From Serratia marcescens subsp. marcescens ATCC 13880 (GTDB lineage Bacteria > Pseudomonadota > Gammaproteobacteria > Enterobacterales > Enterobacteriaceae): DNA of 64,000 bases. This document shows, one piece after another, positions 16,363 to 25,649 of this stretch. Location: positions 62,001 through 126,000 of the forward strand of contig NZ_CP071238.1 in NCBI RefSeq assembly GCF_017299535.1, in the 5' to 3' direction. Below the pieces are notes generated by a model, which was not told the DNA's origin, made no database searches, and worked only from the letters and a program-made list of their open reading frames with translations. Every line of letters starts with the position of its first letter. Within the stretch, counting starts at the first letter, position 1. A program made the translations under genes and the position numbers.

Positions 16363-17745
16363 TTAGGGCTGTTTTTTAGCCTGAGCGGGTGGGTATACCT
16401 CCGCTATGCGCAAGGTGTAAATCATGGTGGCGTTGGGGGGGACTTTAGGTGGATAGCCTTTATCTCCGTAAGCCTGCTCGGGGGGAACCACCAGGGTCAT
16501 CGTACCGTGGTTTTTCAGCAGCGAGATGGCTTCTTTAAACAACGGTGGGAAATCCGCCACCGGCTGCGACAGTGTGGCACCAGTCGCTTCCATATCTTGC
16601 ACCACGGTGCCGTCGACCAGCGTTTCTTTTACCACCACATCCACCGAGGCGGTAGCGGGGATCTGCGCATCGCCCGCATAGTCGATACGGTACCAAAATC
16701 CGGATGATGCCTGGTGAACACGCTGATCTTTCTTGAATTCCCTTAGATAGGCCGCACCTTTTTGCCGTTGGGTTGCGCTGATTTCTTCTCTTGCGGATAC
16801 CACTTTTTTCTCGGCGGCGGCCAGGGTGTTATTGAGTTCATCATCCGACAACATCCGCTTGCCCGCAAAGGCATCTGCAATGCCGGCCAATAGCATTCCC
16901 TTCTCCGCTCTCACTCCCCAACGCTGCCGTTCTTCCTGCATTTGCAGAATTTCCTCTCCCAGTGAAATGCCTGCGGCGTAATCCTCACGCGGTTGTGCGC
17001 CTTTGAGCTCATCGGCCGTCACCAGACGGGGACTTCGCGCTTGCAAAGAAGCCATGTTGGCTCGCGTATCTGCCAGTTTCTTAACGGTTTCATCCAGTTC
17101 GGTTTGCATCAGTTGACGCTGTGACCGCCATTCAGCTTGCTGTTCCCGCAGCACCACGTCGCGCTTTTCCGCTTCCATCAGCAAATTCTTTTGGTGGTTG
17201 GCTGCCGCCGATAAGGCCTGGTTTTCCGACTTAGCTTTTGACAACTGCTGTTGTAATGCCGCTCGATCCTGATACCACTGTTGCCGTATCTGTAAGAGGT
17301 TGGCTTTCGCCTGGCGTTCTGTCGGGGTCATGCTCAGCGACTGACGCAAGCTCTGCGCCAATTGTGATAGCGCAGCCCAATCCGGCGTTGCCGTTACGGC
17401 GTTTTGCTGCAGACGGGAGAGCTGTAATTTTAGCTGGGCTATTTCCGTGCGCTGTTGCTGGATCTCCTTATCCTTAATTCGCCAGGATTCGCGTTGAGGT
17501 GGCGGTTTTTTATCAGTCTTACCTTTCTCGACGCTTTGGGTTGGGCGTTTTTCTGTGCGAGAGCTATCCAGTACGGCAGGGGCTTTTTCAGCCGGGTAGC
17601 TTTTTTCGCTGTATTGCTCGGCAAACTGCAGCAAAGCCAGAATATCGGCATTACCCTTGCTTGGCGCCGATGAAGCCGCTGGTAGCATCAGCCCTCCCGC
17701 CAGACAGGCCAAAAAACGGTAGGTAAACCGTTTCCAGACGATCAT
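16363..17745 (-). CDS. Exported coiled-coil FKBP-type peptidyl-prolyl isomerase
   Basis: The 460-residue protein has an N-terminal signal (about 1-26), then a long Gln/Lys-rich coiled coil (about 85-235). Next comes an FKBP N-terminal dimerisation segment of the FkpA/Mip type (DYAAGISLGEEIL ... LLAGIADAFAGKRMLSDDELN) and a C-terminal FKBP domain (QPVADFPPLFKEAISLLKNHGTMTLVVPP). FkpA/Mip proteins fold exported proteins. Here the extra coiled coil about doubles the usual length. It sits in the regulatory half of the fimbrial locus, and its start overlaps the lipoprotein stop (ATGA). A role in subunit folding is plausible but unproven. Confidence 0.82.
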   Translation of the reverse strand: MIVWKRFTYRFLACLAGGLMLPAASSAPSKGNADILALLQFAEQYSEKSYPAEKAPAVLDSSRTEKRPTQSVEKGKTDKKPPPQRESWRIKDKEIQQQRTEIAQLKLQLSRLQQNAVTATPDWAALSQLAQSLRQSLSMTPTERQAKANLLQIRQQWYQDRAALQQQLSKAKSENQALSAAANHQKNLLMEAEKRDVVLREQQAEWRSQRQLMQTELDETVKKLADTRANMASLQARSPRLVTADELKGAQPREDYAAGISLGEEILQMQEERQRWGVRAEKGMLLAGIADAFAGKRMLSDDELNNTLAAAEKKVVSAREEISATQRQKGAAYLREFKKDQRVHQASSGFWYRIDYAGDAQIPATASVDVVVKETLVDGTVVQDMEATGATLSQPVADFPPLFKEAISLLKNHGTMTLVVPPEQAYGDKGYPPKVPPNATMIYTLRIAEVYPPAQAKKQP

Positions 17746-18134
17746 TTTATCGCACCACCGCGTTTCGCCAGTTCGGTAAGTAACGCCTGATTAATCTCGG
17801 CGCATTGATAGCTCACCTGATAACGATAGAGGGCATCAACGGTCTCTTGCGTGCGCTCGTTGACCTGGGTACGCACACCGGCGTATTGCGAAGCGCCGGA
17901 CATCAGGTTGTCGAACACCTGTTTTTTTGCCGGGTAATCCGCCGTTTTCAGTGTCCCCAGTGCGCTTAAATTCTGTTGGCACTGCTTTAAATCCTGGGTT
18001 TCACGCTTGACCTTTTCATCCTGCAATGTGCTGGCCGAAGCGGATTTTGTCTGGGGCATTTTGGTGGACTGGCAACTGCTGACCAACAGTACACACATCA
18101 ATACCGCCGTGATGGATAGGGGTGAATGGCTCAT
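17742..18134 (-). CDS. Small lipoprotein
   Basis: The 130-residue protein starts MSHSPLSITAVLMCVLLVSSCQS, a lipoprotein signal with Cys21 as the acylation site. The ATG at 18134 has AAGGA eight bases upstream; a TTG 18 codons earlier is less likely. The mature part is helical with two further cysteines. It is coupled to the FKBP gene by a 4-bp overlap and lies 2 bp after a LuxR-type regulator, so the three probably form one operon. Function unknown. Confidence 0.75.
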   Translation of the reverse strand: MSHSPLSITAVLMCVLLVSSCQSTKMPQTKSASASTLQDEKVKRETQDLKQCQQNLSALGTLKTADYPAKKQVFDNLMSGASQYAGVRTQVNERTQETVDALYRYQVSYQCAEINQALLTELAKRGGAIK

Positions 18135-18136
18135 GT

Positions 18137-18781
18137 TCAAATTCCTTTTCTCGGTTGGTGGCAGGTTAAACCGCCTTGCAGCATCCAATGGAACAGCTCG
18201 TTACTTCGTTTAAAATTCAATTTTCTCATCGCCGCTCGTTTGTGCGAGCTGATGGTCTTTTCCTTGATACCCAGGAAGCTGGCTACGCAGGCAGGTGTTT
18301 TTCCCTGCTTGAGTTGATGCAACACTTCGCGTTCTCGTTGTGTGAGCGCTAAGTGTTGCAAGTTCTCCGAAGTAGATTGTGTTTTTACCGATGTCTTTTG
18401 CAGGGAAAGCATGACGTTTTCCATTAGCTGCAAGAGTAAGCTTACCGATTGGTGTCGATAAAGGATGTTAGATTTATTAACGCTACGGTATAAGTGCTGC
18501 AAATGGGTATCTTTTCTGTCAGCGATGGCGACATACACTGGTTTATCGTTGTTCATACAGATTGCGCTGCCAGGCGCAATCAAAGTGCCGCAACGTATTG
18601 CCTGAAAAACGATATCTGTCGTTTTTCCGTAGGCGAGATGGGAGGAAAACTCTACTTGCTGGCCTTGGTTTTTTAAGTAAATGGCCAATGCCATCGCTAA
18701 TCCGGCGGTATAAAATTTGTCATCGTCAATGATGACGATGTTCAGTGTCTTATTCATGATGGCATTTTGCGTGCTTTTCAT
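18137..18781 (-). CDS. LuxR-family (RcsB-like) regulator of the fimbrial locus
   Basis: The 214-residue protein has an N-terminal receiver-like fold (LNIVIIDDDKFYTAGLAMALAIYL) and a C-terminal LuxR HTH (LTQREREVLHQLKQGKTPACVASFLGIKEKTISSHKRAAMRKL). The phosphoacceptor region is not canonical (LAYGKTTDIVFQ where a conserved Asp is expected), so it may act without phosphorylation. Similar pseudo-receiver LuxR proteins regulate fimbriae (FimZ/FimW type). It heads the operon with the lipoprotein and FKBP genes. An internal ATG at 18757 is possible but has no better ribosome site. Confidence 0.8.
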   Translation of the reverse strand: MKSTQNAIMNKTLNIVIIDDDKFYTAGLAMALAIYLKNQGQQVEFSSHLAYGKTTDIVFQAIRCGTLIAPGSAICMNNDKPVYVAIADRKDTHLQHLYRSVNKSNILYRHQSVSLLLQLMENVMLSLQKTSVKTQSTSENLQHLALTQREREVLHQLKQGKTPACVASFLGIKEKTISSHKRAAMRKLNFKRSNELFHWMLQGGLTCHQPRKGI

Positions 18782-19153
18782 GTTTTGGGTTGCCTGTGCT
18801 CTGAGTATTCATAGTGCCTTGGTCATCAATGTTTTTTTGCATGTCGACGGTCAGCTAGGGAACTAATCGCCACCTGGCTGATGTGGGTAGTAAAAGCGTG
18901 TTTTTGGATTGATAAAACTGTGTTGTTTGTGTGGAGGACAGGCTAGCGAATTAACGATGTGATACGCAACTTAATTGTTTTCATTGTTTTTTATTGTGGT
19001 TTTATTCTGTTTTTTTATTTTTTTTTAGCGTTTTGTTCTTTCCTTTTTCTGTTATTAATCGGTTGGTGAGGTGGTTAAGTCATGGTGATATTCAGTACGA
19101 TTAGGGGGGAGGTTTAAGCGCTTGCCAGGCACGCGATTAAACCTTTGTGAGAG
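18782..19153. other. Gene-free AT-rich segment
   Basis: It holds the upstream region of the LuxR gene and the 3' side of the FidL-like gene. T-rich tracts (19000-19030) are visible. No gene, clear terminator or repeat was found. Confidence 0.4.
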
Positions 19154-19639
19154 TTACTGTTCTGTTATAGCGCAGACAAAAATTGGGTTATCTAATCGCT
19201 TGTAGATAACTGAGTTTTCCTTCAGGTGTTTTGTTTCTAGATAGAAGGAAACGCCTGGAACTTCTGGTAATACGTAATGTTGCCAGAGTGTATCGGGCAC
19301 GTTGTCTTTAGGATTGCGCTTTTCACTCGTGATTACAGCTACACTATAACCGTTTATATCCGCCGGTTTATGTGTGACGAAAATTGTTCTGTATATCGTG
19401 TAATTTTCACTTTTGTCTTTAAGGGAGCCTATCACCAGAACTTCACTGTGCTCTTTATGAAGGGTAATGACATTTATATTCGCGTTAAACTTAATCCAGT
19501 TGCCATTCTTTGTTGCAATACTCGAATTCACTTGAGTATCGCAGCGGAACGGTTTCCAGCTAAGACTGTTTAGGTAAAAGAAAAACAGCCCCATGCCAAT
19601 GACGCTAAAAATAGATACCCAGACGATTACTCTATTCAT
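19154..19639 (-). CDS. FidL-like membrane protein
   Basis: The 161-residue protein has one N-terminal membrane helix (about 5-24) and a periplasmic beta-rich domain with two cysteines (C33 and one near the C-terminus). Size, layout and position next to a membrane-bound winged-helix regulator match FidL-like proteins found beside fimbrial operons. It follows the regulator by 6 bp, so both are likely co-expressed. By analogy with ToxS-type partners it may stabilise or tune the regulator. Confidence 0.7.
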   Translation of the reverse strand: MNRVIVWVSIFSVIGMGLFFFYLNSLSWKPFRCDTQVNSSIATKNGNWIKFNANINVITLHKEHSEVLVIGSLKDKSENYTIYRTIFVTHKPADINGYSVAVITSEKRNPKDNVPDTLWQHYVLPEVPGVSFYLETKHLKENSVIYKRLDNPIFVCAITEQ

Positions 19640-19645
19640 GTCACT

Positions 19646-20443
19646 TTACTCAACCAGTTTATAGTTATTGCAAGTTTGATAGCTCATATTGGTGCTTTTG
19701 GTACAAACCGCCATAAAGTGAACCTTTAGTTTGTCATTGGCAGGGCGTGCCCCAATATAGTAGATGTCTCGATTTATCTGCGCACAGTCTATCTTTGCAT
19801 CGGAGAGCATTTCTCGCGCATGATCAAACTGTTCACTGCTTGGCTTATTGTTACCCAGGGCATAAAAATTGCATTTATCCTGAACGCCTATGAGCATTGG
19901 CTCTTCATTACTGTGCAGAGTCATCAACTTTATCGCTGCAGCAATGGCGAGTAAGGCGAAGATAAGAGCCAGGCCGGGTTTCAGCATACGCTGCAGCGTT
20001 CCTCTGAGGCCCGAATGTGTGGGATGAGGCGTTAGGTTTTGCTGCTTTACCGGCTCACTCGTGGTAACCGCGGGGGCAACCATTTCAACAGATCCATCTT
20101 CTTTCGGTGGTTTAGTTTCGGGGTGGATTTCTGCATCCATTTTAAACCCCACCCTCGGCACCGTAAGCAGAATGTCTTTGCTTACCCCAAGCGCTTCAAA
20201 GGCTTTTCTTAACTCACTGATATGGTTGCTCAAGGTGGCGCTGGACGGAGAGAATCCGTAATCCTCCCAGACGTGCTTGATCAGCGTTTCGCGCGTCAGT
20301 TCATTTCTATTGTTTTTAACTAGCTCGATTAACAATCGGTTGCCTGGTTTGGATAACCCTATAGTGAGTTGGTCATTATCCCTAAGCATTAACAGCCGGC
20401 TGTCAGGATCGAAAGTGATGATTAAATTTATTATGTATTTCAT
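19646..20443 (-). CDS. ToxR/CadC-like membrane-bound winged-helix regulator
   Basis: The 265-residue protein has an OmpR-type winged helix at about 15-105 (LTRETLIKHVWEDYGFSPSSATLSNHISELRKAFEALG, then LLTVPRVGFKM). A Pro-rich linker, one membrane helix (about 158-174) and a periplasmic domain with cysteines follow. This is the ToxR/CadC plan of a one-component membrane sensor. It is divergent from the major pilin gene across a 430-bp AT-rich region and is the prime candidate for its activator. Confidence 0.85.
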   Translation of the reverse strand: MKYIINLIITFDPDSRLLMLRDNDQLTIGLSKPGNRLLIELVKNNRNELTRETLIKHVWEDYGFSPSSATLSNHISELRKAFEALGVSKDILLTVPRVGFKMDAEIHPETKPPKEDGSVEMVAPAVTTSEPVKQQNLTPHPTHSGLRGTLQRMLKPGLALIFALLAIAAAIKLMTLHSNEEPMLIGVQDKCNFYALGNNKPSSEQFDHAREMLSDAKIDCAQINRDIYYIGARPANDKLKVHFMAVCTKSTNMSYQTCNNYKLVE

Positions 20444-20875
20444 GATGATGTATTTTTTCTTTCTGGTGTTTGATCTTAAGATTAACTAAAGGTAAGAATA
20501 ATCTTGTTTTAAGATTTATAAAATTTATTGGATGGGGGGCTGCCCGTCAACTTGTTTTTAGAGTGGCGTTTTTTATTGCGGATGTCGTTGAAAGCCAAGT
20601 AGTGTTATTGTTTAATTGTGCGACTTAATTCAGGTTAATAATCTATATGTGTTGTTTTTTTTGTTTTAATTTGGTTTTTTAATCTAATTTTTTTAAATTA
20701 AATAGATTATTTATCTTTTTTGTTTTTATGTGATTACTATATTCACCAGTTGCCGGTAGCCATAACGTAGCAAGTTGACTGGTGTATGTTCACCTTTCTT
20801 TCTCTGTATGTTTGGTGCCGAAATAATGGCGACTTAACGGAAATGTGACAGACCTTAATTAAGGATAAAGTAGAA
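20444..20875. promoter_or_regulatory. Divergent promoter region of the fimbrial operon
   Basis: The AT-rich 430 bp between the ToxR-like regulator and the first pilin contain long A/T tracts and a short inverted repeat, CACCAGT (20744-20750) with ACTGGTG (20778-20784). AAGGA lies before the pilin ATG. No invertible-element repeats of FimE/FimB type were seen. Confidence 0.5.
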
Positions 20876-21412
20876 ATGAAATTGAATAAAATCATGATGG
20901 CTGCAGTTTTGGCATTCGGTACTGTTTCTGGTGTGCAGGCCGCCGATCAAGGACATGGTAAAGTCACCTTCACCGGTTCTATTATTGATGCACCTTGCTC
21001 TATCACTCCAGAGTCTATTGATCAGACCGTTGAGCTGGGTCAAATCTCTAAGGCTGCTTTACTCAGTGGCGGGAAATCTACCCCACGTAATTTCTCGATT
21101 GACCTGGAGAACTGCACGTTCGGCTCACCTGCCACCAAAAATAAGGTGCAGGTAACCTTTACGGGTATGGAATCTGCGGCTAAAAATGGCCTGCTGGGGA
21201 TTACCGGCACGGCTAAAGGCGCCAGCGTAGCTATCACTCAGGCTGATGGTGAAATCATCAAACTGGGCGAGCCAACGAAAGAGCAAGTATTGCAGGACGG
21301 TAACAACACGCTGAGTTTCGCTGCCTACATGCAGGGCGATACCGCTTCTTCCGCGTCTATTACTGAAGGTGAATTCCAGGCAGTGGCCGATTTTACACTG
21401 ACTTATAACTAA
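20876..21412 (+). CDS. Major fimbrial subunit (chaperone-usher pilin)
   Basis: The 178-residue pilin has a signal peptide (cleavage after VQA, residue 22), an N-terminal donor strand (GKVTFTGSIIDAPCSI), the conserved disulphide cysteines (C37, C79) and the typical end AVADFTLTYN. First gene of the operon and best preserved, so it is probably the shaft subunit. Its length is normal for the family. It resembles MrpA/PapA-type pilins more than FimA by its N-terminus. Confidence 0.92.
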   Translation: MKLNKIMMAAVLAFGTVSGVQAADQGHGKVTFTGSIIDAPCSITPESIDQTVELGQISKAALLSGGKSTPRNFSIDLENCTFGSPATKNKVQVTFTGMESAAKNGLLGITGTAKGASVAITQADGEIIKLGEPTKEQVLQDGNNTLSFAAYMQGDTASSASITEGEFQAVADFTLTYN

Positions 21413-21516
21413 AAGCTCACTCCACATAAAGTAAGTGTTTTCTCTGTATGTGTGTATATGCATGCGGTATCTCCGCATGCCTTTTTGACAATATTACAAA
21501 GTATGGAGCGCGTTTT

Positions 21517-22053
21517 ATGAGGGCGAATAATACCGTTATTATAGTGGTTTCTTGCCTGTTTTCCTTTCCAGTGCTCTCTGTTTTAGCCGGCGAGCACATT
21601 GCCGGATGGGGGCGGGTAAATATGCAAGGGTCCATTATCGACACCGCTTGTGCTATTGCGGTTAACAGCCGAGAACAAACCATTGATATGGGGGTTTTAC
21701 CCTTATCGGATATTATTCGCGATGGGCAGGGTCGCAGCAAACCTTTTTCCATTGATTTAGTCAACTGCATCACTGAACGCCCTGGAAAGGAAGGCTGGAA
21801 GAAATTTCAGGTTACTTTTGATGGTGAAGCTCATGGCGGGTTATTTGGTGTTAACGGGGATGCCTCCGGCGTGGCGCTGCAAATCATCGATACCCAGGGT
21901 AATGTCGCAATGCCGGGCAAGGCTATGCCGCCAGTGGATATTATTCCCGGCGACAGCCAATTGAATTACGCCATGAGATTGGTAGCCAATAATCATGCGT
22001 TAAAAGCAGGTGATTATTTATCATCTATCCGATTTAAGTTGGACTATTTTTAA
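21517..22053 (+). CDS. Second fimbrial subunit (MrpB-like terminator/minor pilin)
   Basis: The 178-residue protein has a signal peptide, the donor strand (GWGRVNMQGSIIDTACAI), paired cysteines and the end SSIRFKLDYF. The ATG at 21517 is chosen over an upstream frame because GGAG lies 8 bases before it and the signal peptide begins there. It lies between major pilin and usher, the place of MrpB/PapH anchors. An anchoring or assembly-ending role is inferred from position. Confidence 0.85.
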   Translation: MRANNTVIIVVSCLFSFPVLSVLAGEHIAGWGRVNMQGSIIDTACAIAVNSREQTIDMGVLPLSDIIRDGQGRSKPFSIDLVNCITERPGKEGWKKFQVTFDGEAHGGLFGVNGDASGVALQIIDTQGNVAMPGKAMPPVDIIPGDSQLNYAMRLVANNHALKAGDYLSSIRFKLDYF

Positions 22054-22121
22054 TTTCTTGCTGGAAGAGTGCTGTTTTTCGCCTCGCGTAATGGATTTAT
22101 TTATACTAATAAGGTAATGGC

Positions 22122-24713
22122 ATGGAGTTTTCTTCGCTTGGAAAAATTGCACCTCTGCATTCGTTAGGATTGTTTATTTCCCTTGCGTTGGGTACTTCAG
22201 TGATAAGCGCCCATGCTGCCGATGATATTCAGTTCAATACCGATGTGCTGGATGTCAACGATCGGAAAAACATCGATCTGAGCCAATTCTCGCGCAGTGG
22301 CTACATTATGCCGGGGACCTACGGCATGGTGGTGCACGTTAATAAGAATGACTTGCCGGAGCAACAGATTGCATTTTATGCGCCGGAGGGCGACCCAAAT
22401 GGCAGTCGTGCCTGCCTCAGCCCTGAGTTGGTCGAGCAACTGGGATTCAAGCCCGGCGTGCTGAAAGACCTGACCTGGTGGCGAGAGGGAGAATGTCTGA
22501 ACGAGACCAGCGTACAGGGAATGGAAGTGCGTGGCGATTTGCCCACATCCTCTCTTTACCTGAGCATTCCTCAGGCTTATCTGGAGTACAGCGACGAGAA
22601 CTGGGATCCGCCGTCTCGCTGGGATGAGGGTATTCCAGGGTTGCTCTTCGATTACAACGTCAATGCGCGTAGCCAGCATCAGCAGCGGGACGGATCGCGC
22701 AGTTATAGCCTCAGCGGCAACGGTACGGCGGGCGCCAACCTGGGCGCATGGCGTCTGCGTGCCGATTGGCAGGCGAATCTTGACCATCAAACGGGGAGCG
22801 GGCAACCGACCCATAAACAGCTGGACTGGAGCCGGTATTACGCCTATCGGGCAATACCGGCGCTGCGCTCGAAGCTGATGCTGGGTGAAAACTACCTGGA
22901 CTCAGGCATGTTCGACAGCTTCCGTTTTACGGGGGCGAGCCTGGTGTCGGACGACAGCATGCTGCCCCCTAATCTGCGCGGTTATGCGCCGGAAGTGGTG
23001 GGAGTAGCGAAAACCAACGCCAAAGTCACCATCAGTCAACAAGGGCGTGTGCTGTCCGAGACCACGGTGGCGGCCGGACCATTCCGCATTCAGGACATCA
23101 ACGATGCGATCAGCGGCGAGCTGAACGTGCGGGTGGAAGAGCAGGACGGTGGCGTGCAGGAGTTCGTGGTGAACACCGCGAACATCCCGTACCTGACGCG
23201 GCCAGGATCGGTGCGCTTCAAACTGGCGACGGGTAAACCGTCAGACTGGCAGCACCACTCGCGCGGCCCGCTGTTCGGCACCGGCGAATTCTCCTGGGGG
23301 GTCAGCAACGGCTGGTCGCTGTACGGTGGTGTGCTGGCGGGCGGCGACTACAACGCACTGTCACTGGGTATCGGCCGTGACCTGATGGCGTTGGGTGCGC
23401 TGTCGTTTGATGCTACCCAGTCGCGGGCGCGGTTGCCACAGGAAGACGGCACGCTCAACGGCGGTTCCTATCGGCTTAGTTACTCAAAGAACTTCGACGA
23501 ATACGACAGCCAGGTGACCTTTGCCGGCTATCGCTTCTCGGAACAGGACTTTATGAGCATGAGTGAGTATCTGGACGCGCGTTATTACGGCACCCGAACG
23601 GGGAATGGCAAGGAGATGTACACCATTACCTTCAACAAACATTTCCGCGACTGGGGGCTGAGTAGCTATCTCAACTACAGCCACGAGACGTATTGGGACC
23701 GGCCGGCCAACGACCGTTACAACCTGACGCTGTCGCGTTATTTCGACGTGGGCCGGCTCCGCAACCTGAGCCTGTCGCTGTCGGCGTACCGTAATGAATA
23801 CAACGGGATGAAAGACGATGGGGCCTACCTTTCACTGTCGATGCCGTGGGGGGATAACTCGACGGTGAGCTACAACACCACGGTGAACCGCGACGACACC
23901 ACGCATCAGGTGGGTTATTACGACCGGATTGATGAGCACAACAACTACCAGTTGCGGGCCGGCAGTTCGCGCAGTGGGGTGAATGTGAACGGGTATTACA
24001 ACCATGAAGGCGATAAGGCGCGCATGAGCGCTAACGCCAGTTATCAGGAAAACCGTTACAGCGCCTTCGGGGTGTCGATGCAGGGTGGTATGACGATGAC
24101 GGCGAATGGCGGGGCGCTGCATCGGGCCGGGATGCCGGGCGGCACCCGCATGCTGATTGACACGCAGGGGGTGGCGGACGTGCCGGTGCGGGGGTATGGC
24201 AGCACCACCAACACCAATGCCTGGGGCAAGGCGGTCATCGGGGACGTGAACAGCTATTACCGCAACAGGGCGAGTATCGATGTGAACAAGCTCGGTGATA
24301 ACGCCGAAGCCACGAAGTCAGTGGTGCAGGCCACGCTCACCGAAGGCGCTATCGGTTACCGCCAGTTCGACGTGATTGCCGGCGAGAAGGCGATGGCGGT
24401 CATCAAATTGGCCGATGGCAGTGAACCCCCATTCGGCGCCACGGTGATGAACACCCGCAAGCAGGAGACGGGCATCGTCAATGACGGCGGCAGTGTTTAC
24501 CTGAGCGGCATTAACGCCGGCGATGCCATGACGGTGCACTGGAACGGCGACGCGCAGTGTCAGGTGAGCATGCCAACGCCGCTGCCGGCAGACATGTTGA
24601 TGAATACGCTGCTGTTGCCGTGTCATCCGCTGGGGGCGCGCACAGAGCCAGACACACCGACGCAGGGCGCGCCAGTGCCAGTGGTTGCTCCCGAGCCGGA
24701 ACCGGTTTCGTAA
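22122..24713 (+). CDS. Outer-membrane fimbrial usher (FimD/PapC family)
   Basis: The 863-residue protein has a signal peptide, the usher N-terminal domain beginning DDIQFNTDVLDVNDRKNIDLSQFSRSGYIMPG, a 24-strand beta-barrel with plug region (GYAPEVVGVAKTNAKVTISQQGRVL) and C-terminal domains ending with the conserved cysteine pair. It secretes and assembles subunits delivered by the adjacent chaperone. Full length for the family. The last 40 residues are Pro/Glu-rich (TPTQGAPVPVVAPEPEP), a longer tail than usual. Confidence 0.95.
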   Translation: MEFSSLGKIAPLHSLGLFISLALGTSVISAHAADDIQFNTDVLDVNDRKNIDLSQFSRSGYIMPGTYGMVVHVNKNDLPEQQIAFYAPEGDPNGSRACLSPELVEQLGFKPGVLKDLTWWREGECLNETSVQGMEVRGDLPTSSLYLSIPQAYLEYSDENWDPPSRWDEGIPGLLFDYNVNARSQHQQRDGSRSYSLSGNGTAGANLGAWRLRADWQANLDHQTGSGQPTHKQLDWSRYYAYRAIPALRSKLMLGENYLDSGMFDSFRFTGASLVSDDSMLPPNLRGYAPEVVGVAKTNAKVTISQQGRVLSETTVAAGPFRIQDINDAISGELNVRVEEQDGGVQEFVVNTANIPYLTRPGSVRFKLATGKPSDWQHHSRGPLFGTGEFSWGVSNGWSLYGGVLAGGDYNALSLGIGRDLMALGALSFDATQSRARLPQEDGTLNGGSYRLSYSKNFDEYDSQVTFAGYRFSEQDFMSMSEYLDARYYGTRTGNGKEMYTITFNKHFRDWGLSSYLNYSHETYWDRPANDRYNLTLSRYFDVGRLRNLSLSLSAYRNEYNGMKDDGAYLSLSMPWGDNSTVSYNTTVNRDDTTHQVGYYDRIDEHNNYQLRAGSSRSGVNVNGYYNHEGDKARMSANASYQENRYSAFGVSMQGGMTMTANGGALHRAGMPGGTRMLIDTQGVADVPVRGYGSTTNTNAWGKAVIGDVNSYYRNRASIDVNKLGDNAEATKSVVQATLTEGAIGYRQFDVIAGEKAMAVIKLADGSEPPFGATVMNTRKQETGIVNDGGSVYLSGINAGDAMTVHWNGDAQCQVSMPTPLPADMLMNTLLLPCHPLGARTEPDTPTQGAPVPVVAPEPEPVS

Positions 24714-24811
24714 CCGCCGCGCCGAGGGATAACACGGCGTGCAGATTTAACCCAAATGCTATGAAGGCCGCTACGGCCGGGAATGAAAATATGCGAAAGA
24801 GCGAATTGAAC

Positions 24812-25597
24812 ATGAAACAACATCACGAAGGCTGTCCGGTTGCGCCCGGGCGGAAAAAGGCCCTGACGACGGCGGCCGTGGCCGGTGCCTTGCTCGCGGC
24901 ATTGCTGGCCCAGCAGGCCCAGGCGGCGATAGCGCTGGACCGCACGCGGATTATTTTCGATGGCAGCCAAAAGTCGGTGAGCCTGAGCGTCAGCAACCAA
25001 AACAAGCAGCTGCCTTACCTGGCGCAGGGCTGGATTGAAGACGACAAGGGCAACAAAATCCAGAGCCCCCTAACGGTACTGCCACCGGTTCAGCGCATCG
25101 AGCCGGGCAAACCGAGCCAGGTGAAAATCCAGTCGCTGCCGGTGGCGAAGACTCTGCCGCAGGATCGCGAGACGGTCTATTACTTCAACCTGCGGGAAAT
25201 CCCGCCGAAGAGCACCAAGCCGAACACGCTGCAAATCGCGCTGCAGACGCGCATCAAGCTGTTCTACCGCCCTGCCGCCATTGCGATGGACAAAAACGCA
25301 CCGCCACCGCAGGAGCAACTGACCCTGAGCAAGCAAGGCGACAAGTATGTAGTCAACAATCCGACAGCGTATTACGTCACGCTGGTTGATGCCGCCACCA
25401 AAAAAGACGGTGCGGGGATCAAAAACTTCGAGCCGATGATGGTGCCGCCAAAGGGCAATTTGCCGTTGACGGTGAGTGCAGCGGAGGTGGGTAACAATCC
25501 GGTGCTGACCTACGTTAACGACTACGGCGGCCGGCCGCAGCTGAGCTTCAGTTGTTCCGGTAGCACATGCACGGTGACACCGGCGAAGAAAGCGTAG
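24812..25597 (+). CDS. Periplasmic fimbrial chaperone (PapD family)
   Basis: The 261-residue protein has a signal ending QQAQA, then AIALDRTRIIFDGSQKSVSLSVSNQN, the PapD-type first strand. The Lys/Arg anchor region and the RETVYYFNLREIPPK motif are present. The C-terminal domain ends with a Cys pair (FSCSGSTCTV) seen in a subset of chaperones. ATG 24812 gives the most standard signal; 24791 is also possible. It stabilises all subunits of this operon by donor-strand complementation. Confidence 0.9.
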   Translation: MKQHHEGCPVAPGRKKALTTAAVAGALLAALLAQQAQAAIALDRTRIIFDGSQKSVSLSVSNQNKQLPYLAQGWIEDDKGNKIQSPLTVLPPVQRIEPGKPSQVKIQSLPVAKTLPQDRETVYYFNLREIPPKSTKPNTLQIALQTRIKLFYRPAAIAMDKNAPPPQEQLTLSKQGDKYVVNNPTAYYVTLVDAATKKDGAGIKNFEPMMVPPKGNLPLTVSAAEVGNNPVLTYVNDYGGRPQLSFSCSGSTCTVTPAKKA

Positions 25598-25649
25598 CAG
25601 AGCACGGTCTGGCGGTGCGAGCGCCGGTCAAGCGAAGGGAGACAGGAAT

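Noticed and set aside
20444..20875. Invertible promoter switch of the fim type
   Set aside because: Only a 7-bp inverted repeat 27 bp apart is present and no second recombinase gene is near.
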